From contig CP098528.1 of the NCBI GenBank assembly GCA_030440445.1, positions 3,658,001 through 3,722,000 of the forward strand: a stretch of 64,000 nt of DNA, written 5' to 3'. This DNA is from Halomonas sp. KG2. Its GTDB lineage: Bacteria; Pseudomonadota; Gammaproteobacteria; Pseudomonadales; Halomonadaceae. Below, in pieces: positions 22,227 to 32,945 of this stretch; position 1 is the first letter of the stretch, and each line of letters begins with the position of its first letter. Below the pieces are notes generated by a model, which was not told the origin of the DNA, did no database searches, and was given only the letters and a program-made list of their open reading frames with translations. The translations under genes and the position numbers were made by a program.

Positions 22227-22982
22227 TTAATTGATCCAGATCACACTTGCCATGCGTCCAGTGTTGCCATTGTCTCGGCGGTAGGAGTAAAAACGCGACT
22301 CGCAGGCAGTGCAGAAGTGGCCGCCACTGATGTGATGGATCCCCAGCGCTTCTAAACGAAAGCGCGCCAAGCGATAAAGATCCGCCATATAGTGACCAAG
22401 ACGATAAGGGCTGTGATCAAACGCTTCGGCGGTCTCCGGGTGTACCGCAACAAAGGCACCATAGACTTCGGGCCCTACTTCAAACTGGGCATTCGAAATA
22501 GCCGGGCCTAACCACACCAAAATGTCGTCAGAATCGCAGTTCATCGCGGCGACGGTCGCTTCCAACACGCCACCCGCCAGCCCGCGCCAGCCAGCATGGG
22601 CAACGGCTACCTGTGTCCCTTGGCGATTGCAGAACATCACCGGCAAGCAGTCTGCGGTTAGCACCACACAGGCATAGTCGTTGCTGTTGGCAACCGAGGC
22701 GTCTGCTTCCGGTGTATCGTCTTGATACGCCTGCTGAACGCGTGCGCCGTGGGTTTGGTTAAGCCACAGCAGCGGTCGATCATCGCCGATTTCTTTGTGC
22801 AACAAACGCCGACATAGCGCGACATGATCAGCATTATCGCCGACGTGGCTCGCTGGATTGAAAGCGGCAAAATCATCCTGGCTCGGCCCTGTTTCCCGAG
22901 TGGTCACAAACGCCCGCACATTTGCGGGAGCTGGCCAATCAGGTAACAGCAGCGTGGGCTTTAGATCAATCGCATCGCTCAT
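22227..22982 (-). CDS. pgeF: YfiH/PgeF family multicopper-like (laccase-domain) protein
   Basis: The 251-residue protein belongs to the DUF152/YfiH family, also called peptidoglycan editing factor or, for homologues, purine nucleoside phosphorylase with polyphenol-oxidase activity. The family metal ligands are visible in NQTHGARVQ, VVLTADCLPV, VAHAGWRGLAGGV and the C-terminal CTACESRFYSYRRDNGNTGR. In E. coli the factor prevents misincorporation of serine in peptidoglycan. Its start overlaps the rluD stop by four bases (ATGA), the same pairing with rluD as in E. coli. clpB lies downstream on the same strand but has its own heat-shock promoter. Confidence 0.9.
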   Translation of the reverse strand: MSDAIDLKPTLLLPDWPAPANVRAFVTTRETGPSQDDFAAFNPASHVGDNADHVALCRRLLHKEIGDDRPLLWLNQTHGARVQQAYQDDTPEADASVANSNDYACVVLTADCLPVMFCNRQGTQVAVAHAGWRGLAGGVLEATVAAMNCDSDDILVWLGPAISNAQFEVGPEVYGAFVAVHPETAEAFDHSPYRLGHYMADLYRLARFRLEALGIHHISGGHFCTACESRFYSYRRDNGNTGRMASVIWIN

Positions 22983-23938
22983 CTCATGGTCTCACTATCT
23001 TCGCGCAGGTAATCCAACAACATCAGTAGATCATCGGGCAAGTCAGCATGAAAAGTAAGCGTTTCACCACTCACCGGATGCACAAAGCTGAGCTTCCGAG
23101 CATGCAGTGCCTGACGCGGAAATTCACGCAAAATCTCTTTTAACGGCGCGGCAGCACCCGGCGGCAGCTTAGCACGGCCACTATAGAGCGGATCGCCAAT
23201 CAATGGGTAGCGGGCATGAGCCATATGAACGCGAATTTGATGGGTACGCCCGGTTTCCAACTGGCAACGCACATGGGTATGCGCGCGAAAGCGCTCAACT
23301 ACCCGAAAGTGAGTCACTGCCGGTTTTCCGGAAGCCGTGACCGCTTGGCGCTTGCGGTCTTTTGGGTGTCGACCAATGGGCGCATCGATAGTGCTGCCCG
23401 ACACGGGCTTGCCAATCACCACTGCATCATATTGACGAGAAACGCTGCGCGCCTGCAACTGCTCAACCAGCGTCGTTTGAGCGGGCAATGTTTTCGCCAC
23501 CATCATTAGACCAGTGGTGTCTTTATCCAGGCGATGGACTATGCCCGCCCGGGGCACTTCTGCCAGGGCAGGATGATGATGGAGCAACGCATTCAACAAC
23601 GTGCCATCAGGGTTGCCCGCGGCGGGATGAACCACCATGCCCGCGGCCTTGTTGATGACTATCACCGCGTCGTCTTCATAAACGATATCAAGCGGAATAT
23701 CTTGGGGCTCAAAACGAGTATCGTCTTCAATAGTCGCTTTTAGCGCTAATGTTTCGTGGCCGTGAAGCTTGGCCTTCGGTTTTACTTTAGCGCCGTCGAC
23801 GGTGAGCTCACCGGCGTTGATCCACGCTTTCAAACGCTCGCGGGAATAATCGCTGAACAACTCAGCGGCGGCTTGGTCTAAACGCGCGCCAGCTAATGTC
23901 GCGGGTACTCGCTGCGTGGCTTCAACAATACGAGACAT
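22979..23938 (-). CDS. rluD: 23S rRNA pseudouridine synthase D
   Basis: RluD converts U1911, U1915 and U1917 of helix 69 of 23S rRNA to pseudouridine. The 319-residue protein has an N-terminal S4-like RNA-binding domain (LDQAAAELFSDYSRERLKAW), then the RluA-family catalytic motif with its aspartate in GIVHRLDKDTTGLMMVAK, and the C-terminal GRTHQIRVHMAH. The ATG at 23938 has GAGG at the right distance. An in-frame TTG two codons upstream is less likely. It is divergent from bamD, a common gammaproteobacterial arrangement. Confidence 0.94.
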   Translation of the reverse strand: MSRIVEATQRVPATLAGARLDQAAAELFSDYSRERLKAWINAGELTVDGAKVKPKAKLHGHETLALKATIEDDTRFEPQDIPLDIVYEDDAVIVINKAAGMVVHPAAGNPDGTLLNALLHHHPALAEVPRAGIVHRLDKDTTGLMMVAKTLPAQTTLVEQLQARSVSRQYDAVVIGKPVSGSTIDAPIGRHPKDRKRQAVTASGKPAVTHFRVVERFRAHTHVRCQLETGRTHQIRVHMAHARYPLIGDPLYSGRAKLPPGAAAPLKEILREFPRQALHARKLSFVHPVSGETLTFHADLPDDLLMLLDYLREDSETMR

Positions 23939-24136
23939 GAACAACCTCTTTAAGACGCAAACTCCGCGGCTACCCTATAATGCTTTTTAACTCTTCACAC
24001 GGCATTAGAGTGTCGCTAAGCCTGCGTTTTGCGTCTAGGTGATTTATAGTGGGCGAACTGCGACCTATTCTACCATTTCTACTTATGGCCATCGTCGCTT
24101 TTCGGTGATTGAGGCTTGTTTGCAACGAGGATGATG

Positions 24137-24940
24137 ATGCGCGCTTTTTCCGCTGCCAACCGCTTTGGCGTTCTAGCCTTAAGCCTTGCCCTTTTGGCAG
24201 GCTGTGCCAGTAACGACACCACACCTGAAGAAGAGGATGAATTCTCAGGTGTGCAAGAACGCGAGCTCTATGAACTTGCCCGCACAGCGCTGGATAGCAA
24301 CCGTTTCCCAATTGCCATTGAGCGACTGGAAGCGCTTGATACCCGCTACCCATTTGGCCCCCATGCCGAACAAGCTCAGCTTGAGCTAATTTACGCTTAC
24401 TACGAAAACAGCAACTGGGAAGAGGCACGCGCCGCTGCCAGCCGCTTTATTCGCTTGCACCCAGATCACCCTCAAGTGGATTACGCCTACTACCTGCGCG
24501 GCCTTTCCGCTTGGCAGGCAGGGCGATTTAGCCTTGAACGCTTGCGCCTGATTGATATTTCTAAGCGTGACTTGGGTGCTTCACGGGATGCTTACAACGA
24601 CTTCCGCGAATTAATTCAGCGCTTCCCTCAAAGCGAATATGCCCCGGATGCCCAGCAACGCATTGTGTATCTACGTGAGTTGCTGGCACGTCATGAACTG
24701 CACGTTGCCGATTACTACTTGCGTCGCGGTGCCTTCCTGGCCGCCGTTGAACGAGGTCGCTGGGTGATTGAAAACTATCCGGAGTCCAACGCAACGCGTG
24801 ACGCGCTGGCAACCATGGTAGAAGGCTATCAAGGACTTGGCATGGACGATCGCGCCAACGAAGTGCTTACCGTGCTGCGCGAAAATGCGCCAAACCATGA
24901 GCAGCTTAGCAATGGTCGTTTCAAGCCTAAGCACTTATGA
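24137..24940 (+). CDS. bamD: Outer-membrane protein assembly factor BamD
   Basis: BamD is the essential lipoprotein of the BAM complex that inserts beta-barrel proteins into the outer membrane. The 267-residue protein has a lipobox LLAGC with the acylated Cys23, then five TPR-like helical pairs including ERELYELARTALDSNRF and YPFGPHAEQAQLELIYAYY. Three ATG codons lie in a row (24131, 24134, 24137). The last is best spaced from ACGAGG. The final codons (KHL and TGA) lie inside the first unit of a 14-bp tandem repeat. Confidence 0.94.
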   Translation: MRAFSAANRFGVLALSLALLAGCASNDTTPEEEDEFSGVQERELYELARTALDSNRFPIAIERLEALDTRYPFGPHAEQAQLELIYAYYENSNWEEARAAASRFIRLHPDHPQVDYAYYLRGLSAWQAGRFSLERLRLIDISKRDLGASRDAYNDFRELIQRFPQSEYAPDAQQRIVYLRELLARHELHVADYYLRRGAFLAAVERGRWVIENYPESNATRDALATMVEGYQGLGMDDRANEVLTVLRENAPNHEQLSNGRFKPKHL

Positions 24941-25000
24941 ATAGGCACTTATGAATAGGCACTTATGAACCAGCACCTGTGAATAAGCGCCTGTAAAATA
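24931..25000 (+). repeat. 14-bp tandem repeat spanning the bamD stop codon
   Basis: Five head-to-tail units start at 24931, 24945, 24959, 24973 and 24987. They read GCACTTATGAATAG twice, then GCACTTATGAACCA, GCACCTGTGAATAA and GCGCCTGTAAAATA. The first unit contains the last codons and the TGA stop of bamD, and the first four units keep that TGA. The later units are progressively diverged. Confidence 0.9.
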
Positions 25001-25044
25001 ACAGGTTGGTCCAATGGCCTCACAGGATTAGCTAGGTGTACACC

Positions 25045-25082
25045 GCCCTAAATCATGCAGAAGCACGATTTAGGGCGTTTTT
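25045..25082 (+). terminator. bamD terminator
   Basis: The perfect stem GCCCTAAATC / GATTTAGGGC with a 12-base loop is followed by GTTTTTG on the plus strand. The nadE gene converges from the other side. Confidence 0.88.
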
Positions 25083-25087
25083 GATGC

Positions 25088-26722
25088 TTAATCGCCAGGC
25101 TGCCAACCATTAACAATCGGGTAGCGCCGGTCGCGCCCAAACCCTCGGGGCGTCACCCGCACTCCGACCGGGGCTTGGCGGCGCTTATATTCGCAGCGAT
25201 CAACAAGCTTCACTACTTTATAAACATCTTCCTCATCAAACCCAGCGGCGATAATTGCCTCAGCACTCATATCGCCTTCAATGTAGCTCACCAGAATGGC
25301 GTCTAGCACATCGTAATCAGGCAATGAGTCACTATCTTGCTGGTCGGGCGCCAGCTCCGCACTGGGCGGACGCTCAATCACTCGCTCTGGAATAGCGGGC
25401 GATTGGGTATTGCGCCAGCGGGCTAAGCGATACACCCAGGTTTTATAGACGTCTTTGATGGCGTTATAGCCACCCACCATGTCGCCATAAAGCGTGGCGT
25501 AACCCACGGCCATTTCGCTTTTATTGCCGGTCGTAAGCACCATCAGGCCTTTCTTATTGGAGATCGCCATCAGCAGAACGCCGCGACAGCGCGACTGCAG
25601 GTTCTCTTCCGTAGTATCCCGCTCGGTGCCCGCGAAACTTTCTGCCAACGTGCCCATAAACGCTTCGACCATCGGCTCGATAGGCATTACGTCATAATGA
25701 ACGCCCAGCATGTCAGCCTGTTCGGCAGCGTCCTGTTTCGAGATATCCGCCGTATAGTGATAAGGCATCATCACTGCTTGCACACGCTGAGGGCCCAACG
25801 CATCGACGGCAATCGCTAAGGAAAGAGCAGAATCGATACCACCGGAAAGCCCCAGAACAACGCCTTGAAAACCACTTTTGTTGACGTAGTCGCGCAGTCC
25901 TGTCACCAAGGCACAGTAAAGGCTCTCTTCAGGCTCAACCTCTGGCTCAATTTCACCTACTTGGGGTTCCCACGTATCAGCGCTCGTTTGCAGCAGTTGA
26001 ACGGGCATTAAGCCTGCTTGCCAAGAAGGCGCCAGCACTTTGAGTTCGCCTTGGGCGTCTACACAGCTAGAGCCACCGTCGAAAACCAGCTCGTCCTGCC
26101 CACCGATCGTGTTCACATACACAATCGGGCGATTTACATCCTGGGCACGCTGCTCTAACAGGCGCAAGCGCTCGCTGGGCTTATCCTGATGATAGGGCGA
26201 GGCGTTTAAGCTGATCAGCACTTCTGCGCCCGCTTCACGGGCAGCATTGACCGGAGTGCCTTCCCAAAGGTCTTCACAAATCAGCAGCCCTAGCTTGGCG
26301 CCTTTGTGTTCGTAAACCAGCGGTTTGGTGCCCGGCGTAAAGTAGCGCTGCTCATCAAACACCTGATAGTTCGGCAGTGCCTGCTTGGCATACTCCGCTT
26401 CCCATTGGCCGTTATACAGCACACCCGCCAGGTTATACCGCTTCCCTTCACGAACGCCCGGATAGCCAATAATCACCAGCACATCGCGGGCGATTTTTTC
26501 TGCCATCTTCGCCCGCGCTTCACGCAAGCGAGCTTCCATCGATGGGCGAAGTAGCAGATCTTCTGGTGGATAACCAGACAAGAAAAGCTCTGGGAAGACA
26601 ACAATATCCGCCCCATGCTCGATCCTTGCTTCGCGCACCGCTTCAATGGCGCGTGCAGCATTGCCGGGAATATCTCCCACTAAAGGGTCGAGTTGGGCCA
26701 TTACCAGCGTTAAGTCTTGCAT
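25088..26722 (-). CDS. nadE: Glutamine-dependent NAD+ synthetase
   Basis: NadE amidates nicotinic acid adenine dinucleotide to NAD+. The 544-residue protein is the two-domain type. An N-terminal nitrilase-like glutaminase domain has Glu in VVFPELFLSGYPPEDLL, Lys in the YAKQALPNYQVFDEQRYF stretch, and Cys in LGLLICEDLWEG. The C-terminal synthetase domain has the pyrophosphatase P-loop LGLSGGIDSALSLAIA and TTGNKSEMAVGYATLYGD. It therefore uses glutamine, not only free ammonia. It is a single gene, converging with bamD. Confidence 0.95.
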   Translation of the reverse strand: MQDLTLVMAQLDPLVGDIPGNAARAIEAVREARIEHGADIVVFPELFLSGYPPEDLLLRPSMEARLREARAKMAEKIARDVLVIIGYPGVREGKRYNLAGVLYNGQWEAEYAKQALPNYQVFDEQRYFTPGTKPLVYEHKGAKLGLLICEDLWEGTPVNAAREAGAEVLISLNASPYHQDKPSERLRLLEQRAQDVNRPIVYVNTIGGQDELVFDGGSSCVDAQGELKVLAPSWQAGLMPVQLLQTSADTWEPQVGEIEPEVEPEESLYCALVTGLRDYVNKSGFQGVVLGLSGGIDSALSLAIAVDALGPQRVQAVMMPYHYTADISKQDAAEQADMLGVHYDVMPIEPMVEAFMGTLAESFAGTERDTTEENLQSRCRGVLLMAISNKKGLMVLTTGNKSEMAVGYATLYGDMVGGYNAIKDVYKTWVYRLARWRNTQSPAIPERVIERPPSAELAPDQQDSDSLPDYDVLDAILVSYIEGDMSAEAIIAAGFDEEDVYKVVKLVDRCEYKRRQAPVGVRVTPRGFGRDRRYPIVNGWQPGD

Positions 26723-26867
26723 GGGCGTTAAAATCTCTTGAGAATCTTTAGAACACGTTGCCGCTCACCTAAGTACATTGTCCCGCAAGGGCTGCCAACT
26801 GGCAAAGGTTAGCCGGCGCTCATGTTACTCTAGCTATTATTACATCCCACCATGGGAGTCATAGAGG

Positions 26868-27134
26868 ATGAACCTTTTGATCATTCGGCTGATTATTTTT
26901 GCCGTGCTGTTCTATGTGGGCCTGAAACTTTATGGTCTCTACCGAGAGCGCAAACTTTCCCACCAACAGAGTGAACCCGAACGCCATGAAGGCGGACAAA
27001 TGGTGCGCTGCCGCTGGTGCGATGTCCATGTTCCGGAAGAGGAAGCCCTACGCGATAGCGAACAGTGGTTTTGCTCAAGCGCTCATCGGGATCGTTTTTT
27101 GCAAGAGCAACAAGATAAGCAGAACCGCGATTAA
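26868..27134 (+). CDS. PP0621-family small membrane-anchored zinc-ribbon-like protein
   Basis: The 88-residue protein has one N-terminal membrane segment (about residues 3-24), a short charged linker, and a C-terminal Cys pattern MVRCRWCDVHVPEEEAL with WFCSSAHRDRFL. The Cys-x2-Cys and Cys/His residues could bind a metal. I recognise the pattern as the uncharacterised PP0621 family of Pseudomonas-like bacteria. The start has GGGAG 9 bases upstream. It converges with thiO. Confidence 0.75.
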   Translation: MNLLIIRLIIFAVLFYVGLKLYGLYRERKLSHQQSEPERHEGGQMVRCRWCDVHVPEEEALRDSEQWFCSSAHRDRFLQEQQDKQNRD

Positions 27135-27166
27135 AGCCGCTACCGATAGACAGTGTCAGCCATCAG

Positions 27167-28276
27167 CTATGCCAAATCCGTGATTAATCGATCTACTGTC
27201 GGCTGAAAGGGTGCTGGGTCGATAAGTGGCTCACGCCCTAATAGCTGATCAACCAATACATGGGTAGACGCCGGTGCAAGCACTAACCCATTGCGGTAAT
27301 GGCCCGCATTGACGTACACATCAGACCACCCTGGCAGCGCCCCAATAAATGGAATACCGTCCGGCGAGCCTGGGCGTAACCCTGCCCAATGATAAGCAAC
27401 CGGTTGATCTGACAGCGCAGGCACAATGCTTTCAGCGGTCCGTTTGAGTGACGCCAGTGCTTCACTATCGGTCGTTTTATCAAAACCCGCTTCTTCTAAG
27501 GTTGAGCCTACCAACAGCAACCCATCACTACGCGGGATAATATAGCGACCATCCTTCAATACCACGCGCTGCACCAATCCTGGCGGCGCTTGATAAGCAA
27601 TCATTTGGCCTTTGACGGGGCGTACCGGCAGGCGAATCGTTAAGCTTTCTAACAGCTTGGCTGTCCAGGCGCCACCGCATACCACCACCCTTTCAGCGCG
27701 CAGCTCCCCTTGCGCGGTCGCAACACCCAACACCTGTTGGTCGTGCGTTATAAAACTATTTACCTCACAGCCTTCATTAAGCACAACGTTCGGCATTGCC
27801 AGCAGCCGAGCGCGCAACGCCTGCCCAAGGCGTGGGTTGCGCACACTGCCAAGTGTCGGCATCCACAACGCACTCTCCTGCGCGGATGCCACCATGGGCT
27901 CCTTCTGACGCACAAACTCAGCGCTAACACGCTCCAGCGGCTTGGCTAAACCTCTCGCCCAACCAAGCGCGGTGTCTGCATCGTCAACGTTGAGATAGAG
28001 CAGCCCTTTTTGGCGATATTCAGGATCAATGCCGGTTTCTTCCAACAAGCGTAGCGACAGCGTGGGATACACGCCCTCTGACCAGCGCGAAAGCTGCGAG
28101 ATTGGCGGCGCATACCGCCACGGGTAAAGCGGCGAGACAATGCCGCCACCCGCCCAAGAAGACTCCTGCCCGCAAATGCCGCGCTCCACTACAGTAACCT
28201 GCTGGCCAGCATCTGCTAGCTGCAGTGCCGTCATCATACCGATCACGCCACCGCCAATAATTAAGAAATTGCTCAC
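27167..28276 (-). CDS. thiO: Glycine oxidase ThiO (FAD-dependent)
   Basis: ThiO oxidises glycine to the imine used for the thiazole ring of thiamine. The 369-residue DAO-family protein starts with the FAD-binding VSNFLIIGGGVIGMMTALQL and contains GQESSWAGGGIVSPLYPW and the C-terminal GLRPGSPDGIPFIG and AGHYRNGLVLAPAS. The frame is open to 28396. A GTG start at 28276 puts the dinucleotide-binding fold at the N terminus, as in the family. No other thi gene is in the window. It is divergent from the FimT-like gene. Confidence 0.85.
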   Translation of the reverse strand: MSNFLIIGGGVIGMMTALQLADAGQQVTVVERGICGQESSWAGGGIVSPLYPWRYAPPISQLSRWSEGVYPTLSLRLLEETGIDPEYRQKGLLYLNVDDADTALGWARGLAKPLERVSAEFVRQKEPMVASAQESALWMPTLGSVRNPRLGQALRARLLAMPNVVLNEGCEVNSFITHDQQVLGVATAQGELRAERVVVCGGAWTAKLLESLTIRLPVRPVKGQMIAYQAPPGLVQRVVLKDGRYIIPRSDGLLLVGSTLEEAGFDKTTDSEALASLKRTAESIVPALSDQPVAYHWAGLRPGSPDGIPFIGALPGWSDVYVNAGHYRNGLVLAPASTHVLVDQLLGREPLIDPAPFQPTVDRLITDLA

Positions 28277-28354
28277 AACGTTTGTCCGCTTTGGCTTACA
28301 TAAAAAACGATCACCGCGAGGTAGGCTGTAGAAAAACACACGCCTGGAGCCACC

Positions 28355-28879
28355 ATGCCAGCTAACAATAACGGCGTTCCACACACGCGTATCCAAGGCT
28401 TTACCCTGATCGAACTTATTATTGCTCTTCTGCTTATTTCAGCCTTAGCCGCCTGGGGAGTGCCAAATTTTCAAGCACTTGGCCGAAGCACTGCCGTTAC
28501 CGCCGATATTAACAGATTGCAGTCTGCCTTTTCGCTGGCTCGTAACACAGCGATTACGCAGCGTAAAACGGCCACGGTTTGCCCAACCAATCAGCAAAGA
28601 AACACCTGCACCAGTGACTGGAGTAACGCGCTACTGGTCATCAAGGGGGACGCGATAAATCAAATAACCAGCAGCGATGTCGTTCGTGTCTTTCCTAAGG
28701 AGCAGGCAACTACCGTCACTTATAATCGTAACAGGCGGCGTGTGAGCTATAACACGCTTGGCCACGCAAACGGCTTCAACGGGCGTTTTTATATATGTGC
28801 GGCAAGCGCTCCAGGAAAAGTGCTCGTGCTCAGCCGACTGGGTCGCCTGCGCATCGATGAAACGCCCGCCGATTGTTGA
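28355..28879 (+). CDS. GspH/FimT-type pseudopilin
   Basis: The 174-residue protein has a short leader ending RIQG, then FTLIELIIALLLISALAAWG. This is the type IV prepilin cleavage site followed by the hydrophobic N-terminal helix. The rest is a GspH/FimT-like domain (FSLARNTAITQRKTATVCPT, two Cys pairs, C-terminal Cys). Such minor pseudopilins prime type IV pilus assembly and act in DNA uptake. The GGAG ribosome-binding site lies 7 bases before the ATG. The other minor pilins of this window are 9 kb away on the opposite strand. Confidence 0.85.
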   Translation: MPANNNGVPHTRIQGFTLIELIIALLLISALAAWGVPNFQALGRSTAVTADINRLQSAFSLARNTAITQRKTATVCPTNQQRNTCTSDWSNALLVIKGDAINQITSSDVVRVFPKEQATTVTYNRNRRRVSYNTLGHANGFNGRFYICAASAPGKVLVLSRLGRLRIDETPADC

Positions 28880-28907
28880 TCGCGACAGGCGTTTAACCAC
28901 GACTAAC

Positions 28908-29933
<1,026 letters not shown>

Positions 29934-30129
29934 TTACAAGGGTTAGCCTTCGCTATTAGGCGAAGACGCCTTGAAAGCCGGGGGTGAAACACCCATGTGC
30001 TATTAACAAGATAAGCCATACTGGGGATAAGCCACATTAAAGCAAAGCAGTGACCGTCGCGCCTAAGCATTGCGATCAGCAAATTGTGATCAGCATTCGT
30101 TTAAGGCCAAGCAATCAAAGGAGAGACCA

Positions 30130-32862
30130 ATGGGCAAGATACCCGATACGCTCACCACGCTAGAAGTAGGCAACCAGCAGTATCATTACTATAGCCTGCC
30201 AAAAGCCGCCGACGCGCTCGGCAACATTGACCGGCTACCCAAAACGCTCAAAATTCTGCTCGAAAACCAACTGCGCTTTGGCGATGACGAAAGTGTTGAT
30301 CAAGAGGACATTCAGGCGCTAGTGGACTGGCAAAAAGAGGGCAAATCAAGCCGTGAAATAGGCTACCGCCCCGCCCGTGTGCTCATGCAAGATTTCACCG
30401 GCGTGCCCGGGGTTGTAGATCTTGCCTCTATGCGCGCTGCCGTTGAGAGGCTCGGCGAAGATCCCGCCCGTATTAACCCGCTTTCTCCTGTTGATCTGGT
30501 TATTGACCACTCGGTGATGGTCGACAAATTCGGCAATGCTGCCGCGTTTCAAGAAAACGTCGATATCGAAATGCAGCGCAACCGTGAGCGCTACGAGTTT
30601 CTGCGTTGGGGCCAGCAAGCGTTCGATAACTTTAGCGTTGTACCCCCCGGCACCGGCATTTGCCACCAGGTTAACTTAGAGTACCTGGGGCGCGCAGTGT
30701 GGACAAAAGAGCAAGATGGCCAGACGTTTGCCTACCCCGACACCTTAGTCGGTACCGACTCCCACACTACTATGATCAACGGCCTGGGCGTACTTGGCTG
30801 GGGCGTCGGCGGTATCGAAGCCGAAGCCGCCATGCTTGGCCAGCCGGTCTCGATGCTGATTCCGGAAGTCGTTGGCTTCAAGCTTAGCGGCAAGCTACGC
30901 GAAGGCATTACCGCCACCGATTTAGTACTTACTGTTACTGAAATGCTGCGTAAAAAAGGCGTGGTAGGTAAGTTTGTTGAATTCTACGGTGACGGCCTTA
31001 AAGACTTGCCGTTGGCTGACCGTGCCACTATTGCCAATATGGCACCGGAATATGGCGCGACCTGTGGCTTTTTCCCAGTCGACGACGAAACGCTCAACTA
31101 CATGCGTCTTACCGGCCGTGAAGATGGCCAAATTGCGTTGGTAGAGGCCTATAGCAAGGCACAGGGGTTATGGCGCGAACCGGGCGATGAACCGATCTTT
31201 ACCGACTCTCTCAGCCTCAATATGGACGAGGTAGAAGCGAGTCTTGCCGGCCCGAAACGCCCCCAAGACCGCGTGGCGCTAAAAGACATGGCCGCCGCCT
31301 TTGACAAGTTCATGCAAGAGGACACTAGCGCAGACACAACCGCAAAAGGAAAGCTCTCCTCGGAAGGCGGCCAAACAGCGGTGGGGGCTGAGCGTAGCTT
31401 TAAACATGACACCAGCCAAGCCGTTAAACTTAACGACAAGGATTTCAGCCTCGATCCAGGTGCCGTGGTAATTGCCGCTATCACCTCATGTACCAACACC
31501 TCCAACCCCAGCGTCATGATGGCCGCCGGACTGCTGGCACGTAATGCACGCCAAAAGGGACTCGCCACGAAACCTTGGGTTAAAACCTCGCTTGCTCCCG
31601 GTTCAAAAGTGGTGACCGATTACTTAGCAGCCGCGAACTTAAGCGATGACCTGAATGCACTAGGCTTTAACTTGGTGGGTTATGGCTGCACGACGTGTAT
31701 CGGTAACTCCGGCCCGCTGCCCGATGAGATCGAAAAAGCGATCAACAGCGGCGACCTTGCCGTGGCATCGGTGCTTTCAGGCAACCGCAACTTTGAAGGC
31801 CGCGTTCATCCGCTAGTCAAAACAAACTGGCTCGCCTCCCCGCCCTTGGTGGTCGCCTATGCGTTAGCCGGTAACGTGCAGTGCAACTTAACGTCCGATC
31901 CACTTGGCCAGGACGATGAAGGCAACCCGGTTTATCTCAAAGACATCTGGCCTTCTCAAGCAGATATCGCCACTGCCGTTGAACAGGTCAACACTGAGAT
32001 GTTCCGCAAAGAGTATGGTGCGGTATTTGAAGGCGACGATACCTGGAAAGCCATCAACGTTCCTGAAAGCAAAGTTTACCAGTGGCCTGAATCGACCTAC
32101 ATTCAGCACCCACCGTTTTTCGAAGGCATGGAGCGTGAGCCGGACGCCATTGAAGATGTTGAAAACGCTCGTGTGTTAGCCCTGCTAGGCGACTCGGTGA
32201 CGACCGACCATATCTCCCCAGCGGGCTCTATCAAGCCCGACAGCCCTGCGGGTCGTTACCTGCAAGAGCACGGCGTTAAGCCCGTCGACTTCAACTCCTA
32301 CGGCTCACGTCGAGGTAACCATGAAGTGATGATGCGCGGCACCTTTGCCAACGTGCGCATTAAAAATGAAATGCTGGATGGGGTTGTTGGGGGTGAGACC
32401 CGCCACGTTCCCAGCGGCGAGCAAATGGCGATTTACGATGCCGCCATGAAATATAAGGAGGAAGGCACTCCCCTAGTGGTGATTGCTGGTAAAGAGTATG
32501 GCACCGGCTCTTCACGGGACTGGGCCGCAAAAGGCACCCGCTTATTAGGTGTGCGCGCGGTTATTGCCGAGTCCTATGAACGTATACACCGCTCAAACCT
32601 AATTGGCATGGGCGTGGTACCGCTGCAGTTCCCTGAAGGCGAAAGCCGTGCAACGCTGGGTTTGACTGGCGATGAAGAGATATCAATTGCTGGCTTAAGC
32701 GATTTAAGCCCAGGCGGCAGCGTGAAAATTGTCATCAAAAATGACGATGGCGAGCGCACCGTTGATGCCAAGTGCCGAATTGATACCGTCAATGAGCTGG
32801 CTTACTACCGCCACGGTGGTATCCTTCACTACGTGTTGCGCAAAATGATCGGCGCAGCCTAG
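30130..32862 (+). CDS. acnA: Aconitate hydratase A
   Basis: AcnA interconverts citrate and isocitrate in the TCA cycle. The 910-residue protein is of the AcnA/IRP type. The [4Fe-4S] ligands are Cys454 ([10 protein letters not shown]), Cys520 and Cys523 ([14 protein letters not shown]). Other signatures are [35 protein letters not shown], and the swivel-domain [16 protein letters not shown]. The start at 30130 has AAAGGAGAGACC upstream. The twenty in-frame codons before it are not conserved. A strong terminator follows. Confidence 0.96.
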   Translation: MGKIPDTLTTLEVGNQQYHYYSLPKAADALGNIDRLPKTLKILLENQLRFGDDESVDQEDIQALVDWQKEGKSSREIGYRPARVLMQDFTGVPGVVDLASMRAAVERLGEDPARINPLSPVDLVIDHSVMVDKFGNAAAFQENVDIEMQRNRERYEFLRWGQQAFDNFSVVPPGTGICHQVNLEYLGRAVWTKEQDGQTFAYPDTLVGTDSHTTMINGLGVLGWGVGGIEAEAAMLGQPVSMLIPEVVGFKLSGKLREGITATDLVLTVTEMLRKKGVVGKFVEFYGDGLKDLPLADRATIANMAPEYGATCGFFPVDDETLNYMRLTGREDGQIALVEAYSKAQGLWREPGDEPIFTDSLSLNMDEVEASLAGPKRPQDRVALKDMAAAFDKFMQEDTSADTTAKGKLSSEGGQTAVGAERSFKHDTSQAVKLNDKDFSLDPGAVVIAAITSCTNTSNPSVMMAAGLLARNARQKGLATKPWVKTSLAPGSKVVTDYLAAANLSDDLNALGFNLVGYGCTTCIGNSGPLPDEIEKAINSGDLAVASVLSGNRNFEGRVHPLVKTNWLASPPLVVAYALAGNVQCNLTSDPLGQDDEGNPVYLKDIWPSQADIATAVEQVNTEMFRKEYGAVFEGDDTWKAINVPESKVYQWPESTYIQHPPFFEGMEREPDAIEDVENARVLALLGDSVTTDHISPAGSIKPDSPAGRYLQEHGVKPVDFNSYGSRRGNHEVMMRGTFANVRIKNEMLDGVVGGETRHVPSGEQMAIYDAAMKYKEEGTPLVVIAGKEYGTGSSRDWAAKGTRLLGVRAVIAESYERIHRSNLIGMGVVPLQFPEGESRATLGLTGDEEISIAGLSDLSPGGSVKIVIKNDDGERTVDAKCRIDTVNELAYYRHGGILHYVLRKMIGAA

Positions 32863-32888
32863 AGGTAAAACCTACCAATGCTTGCATA

Positions 32889-32915
32889 GCCCCCACCATG
32901 GTGGGGGCTTTTTTT
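32889..32915 (+). terminator. acnA terminator
   Basis: The perfect 20-bp palindrome 32889-32908 (GCCCCCACCATGGTGGGGGC) is followed by seven T on the plus strand. Confidence 0.93.
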
Positions 32916-32945
32916 ACGTTCTGGTTTGGTTTCTCGTGATTAAGC

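Noticed and set aside
22858-23743. Open frames opposite pgeF and rluD
   Set aside because: These are antisense shadows of conserved genes, with no start signals.
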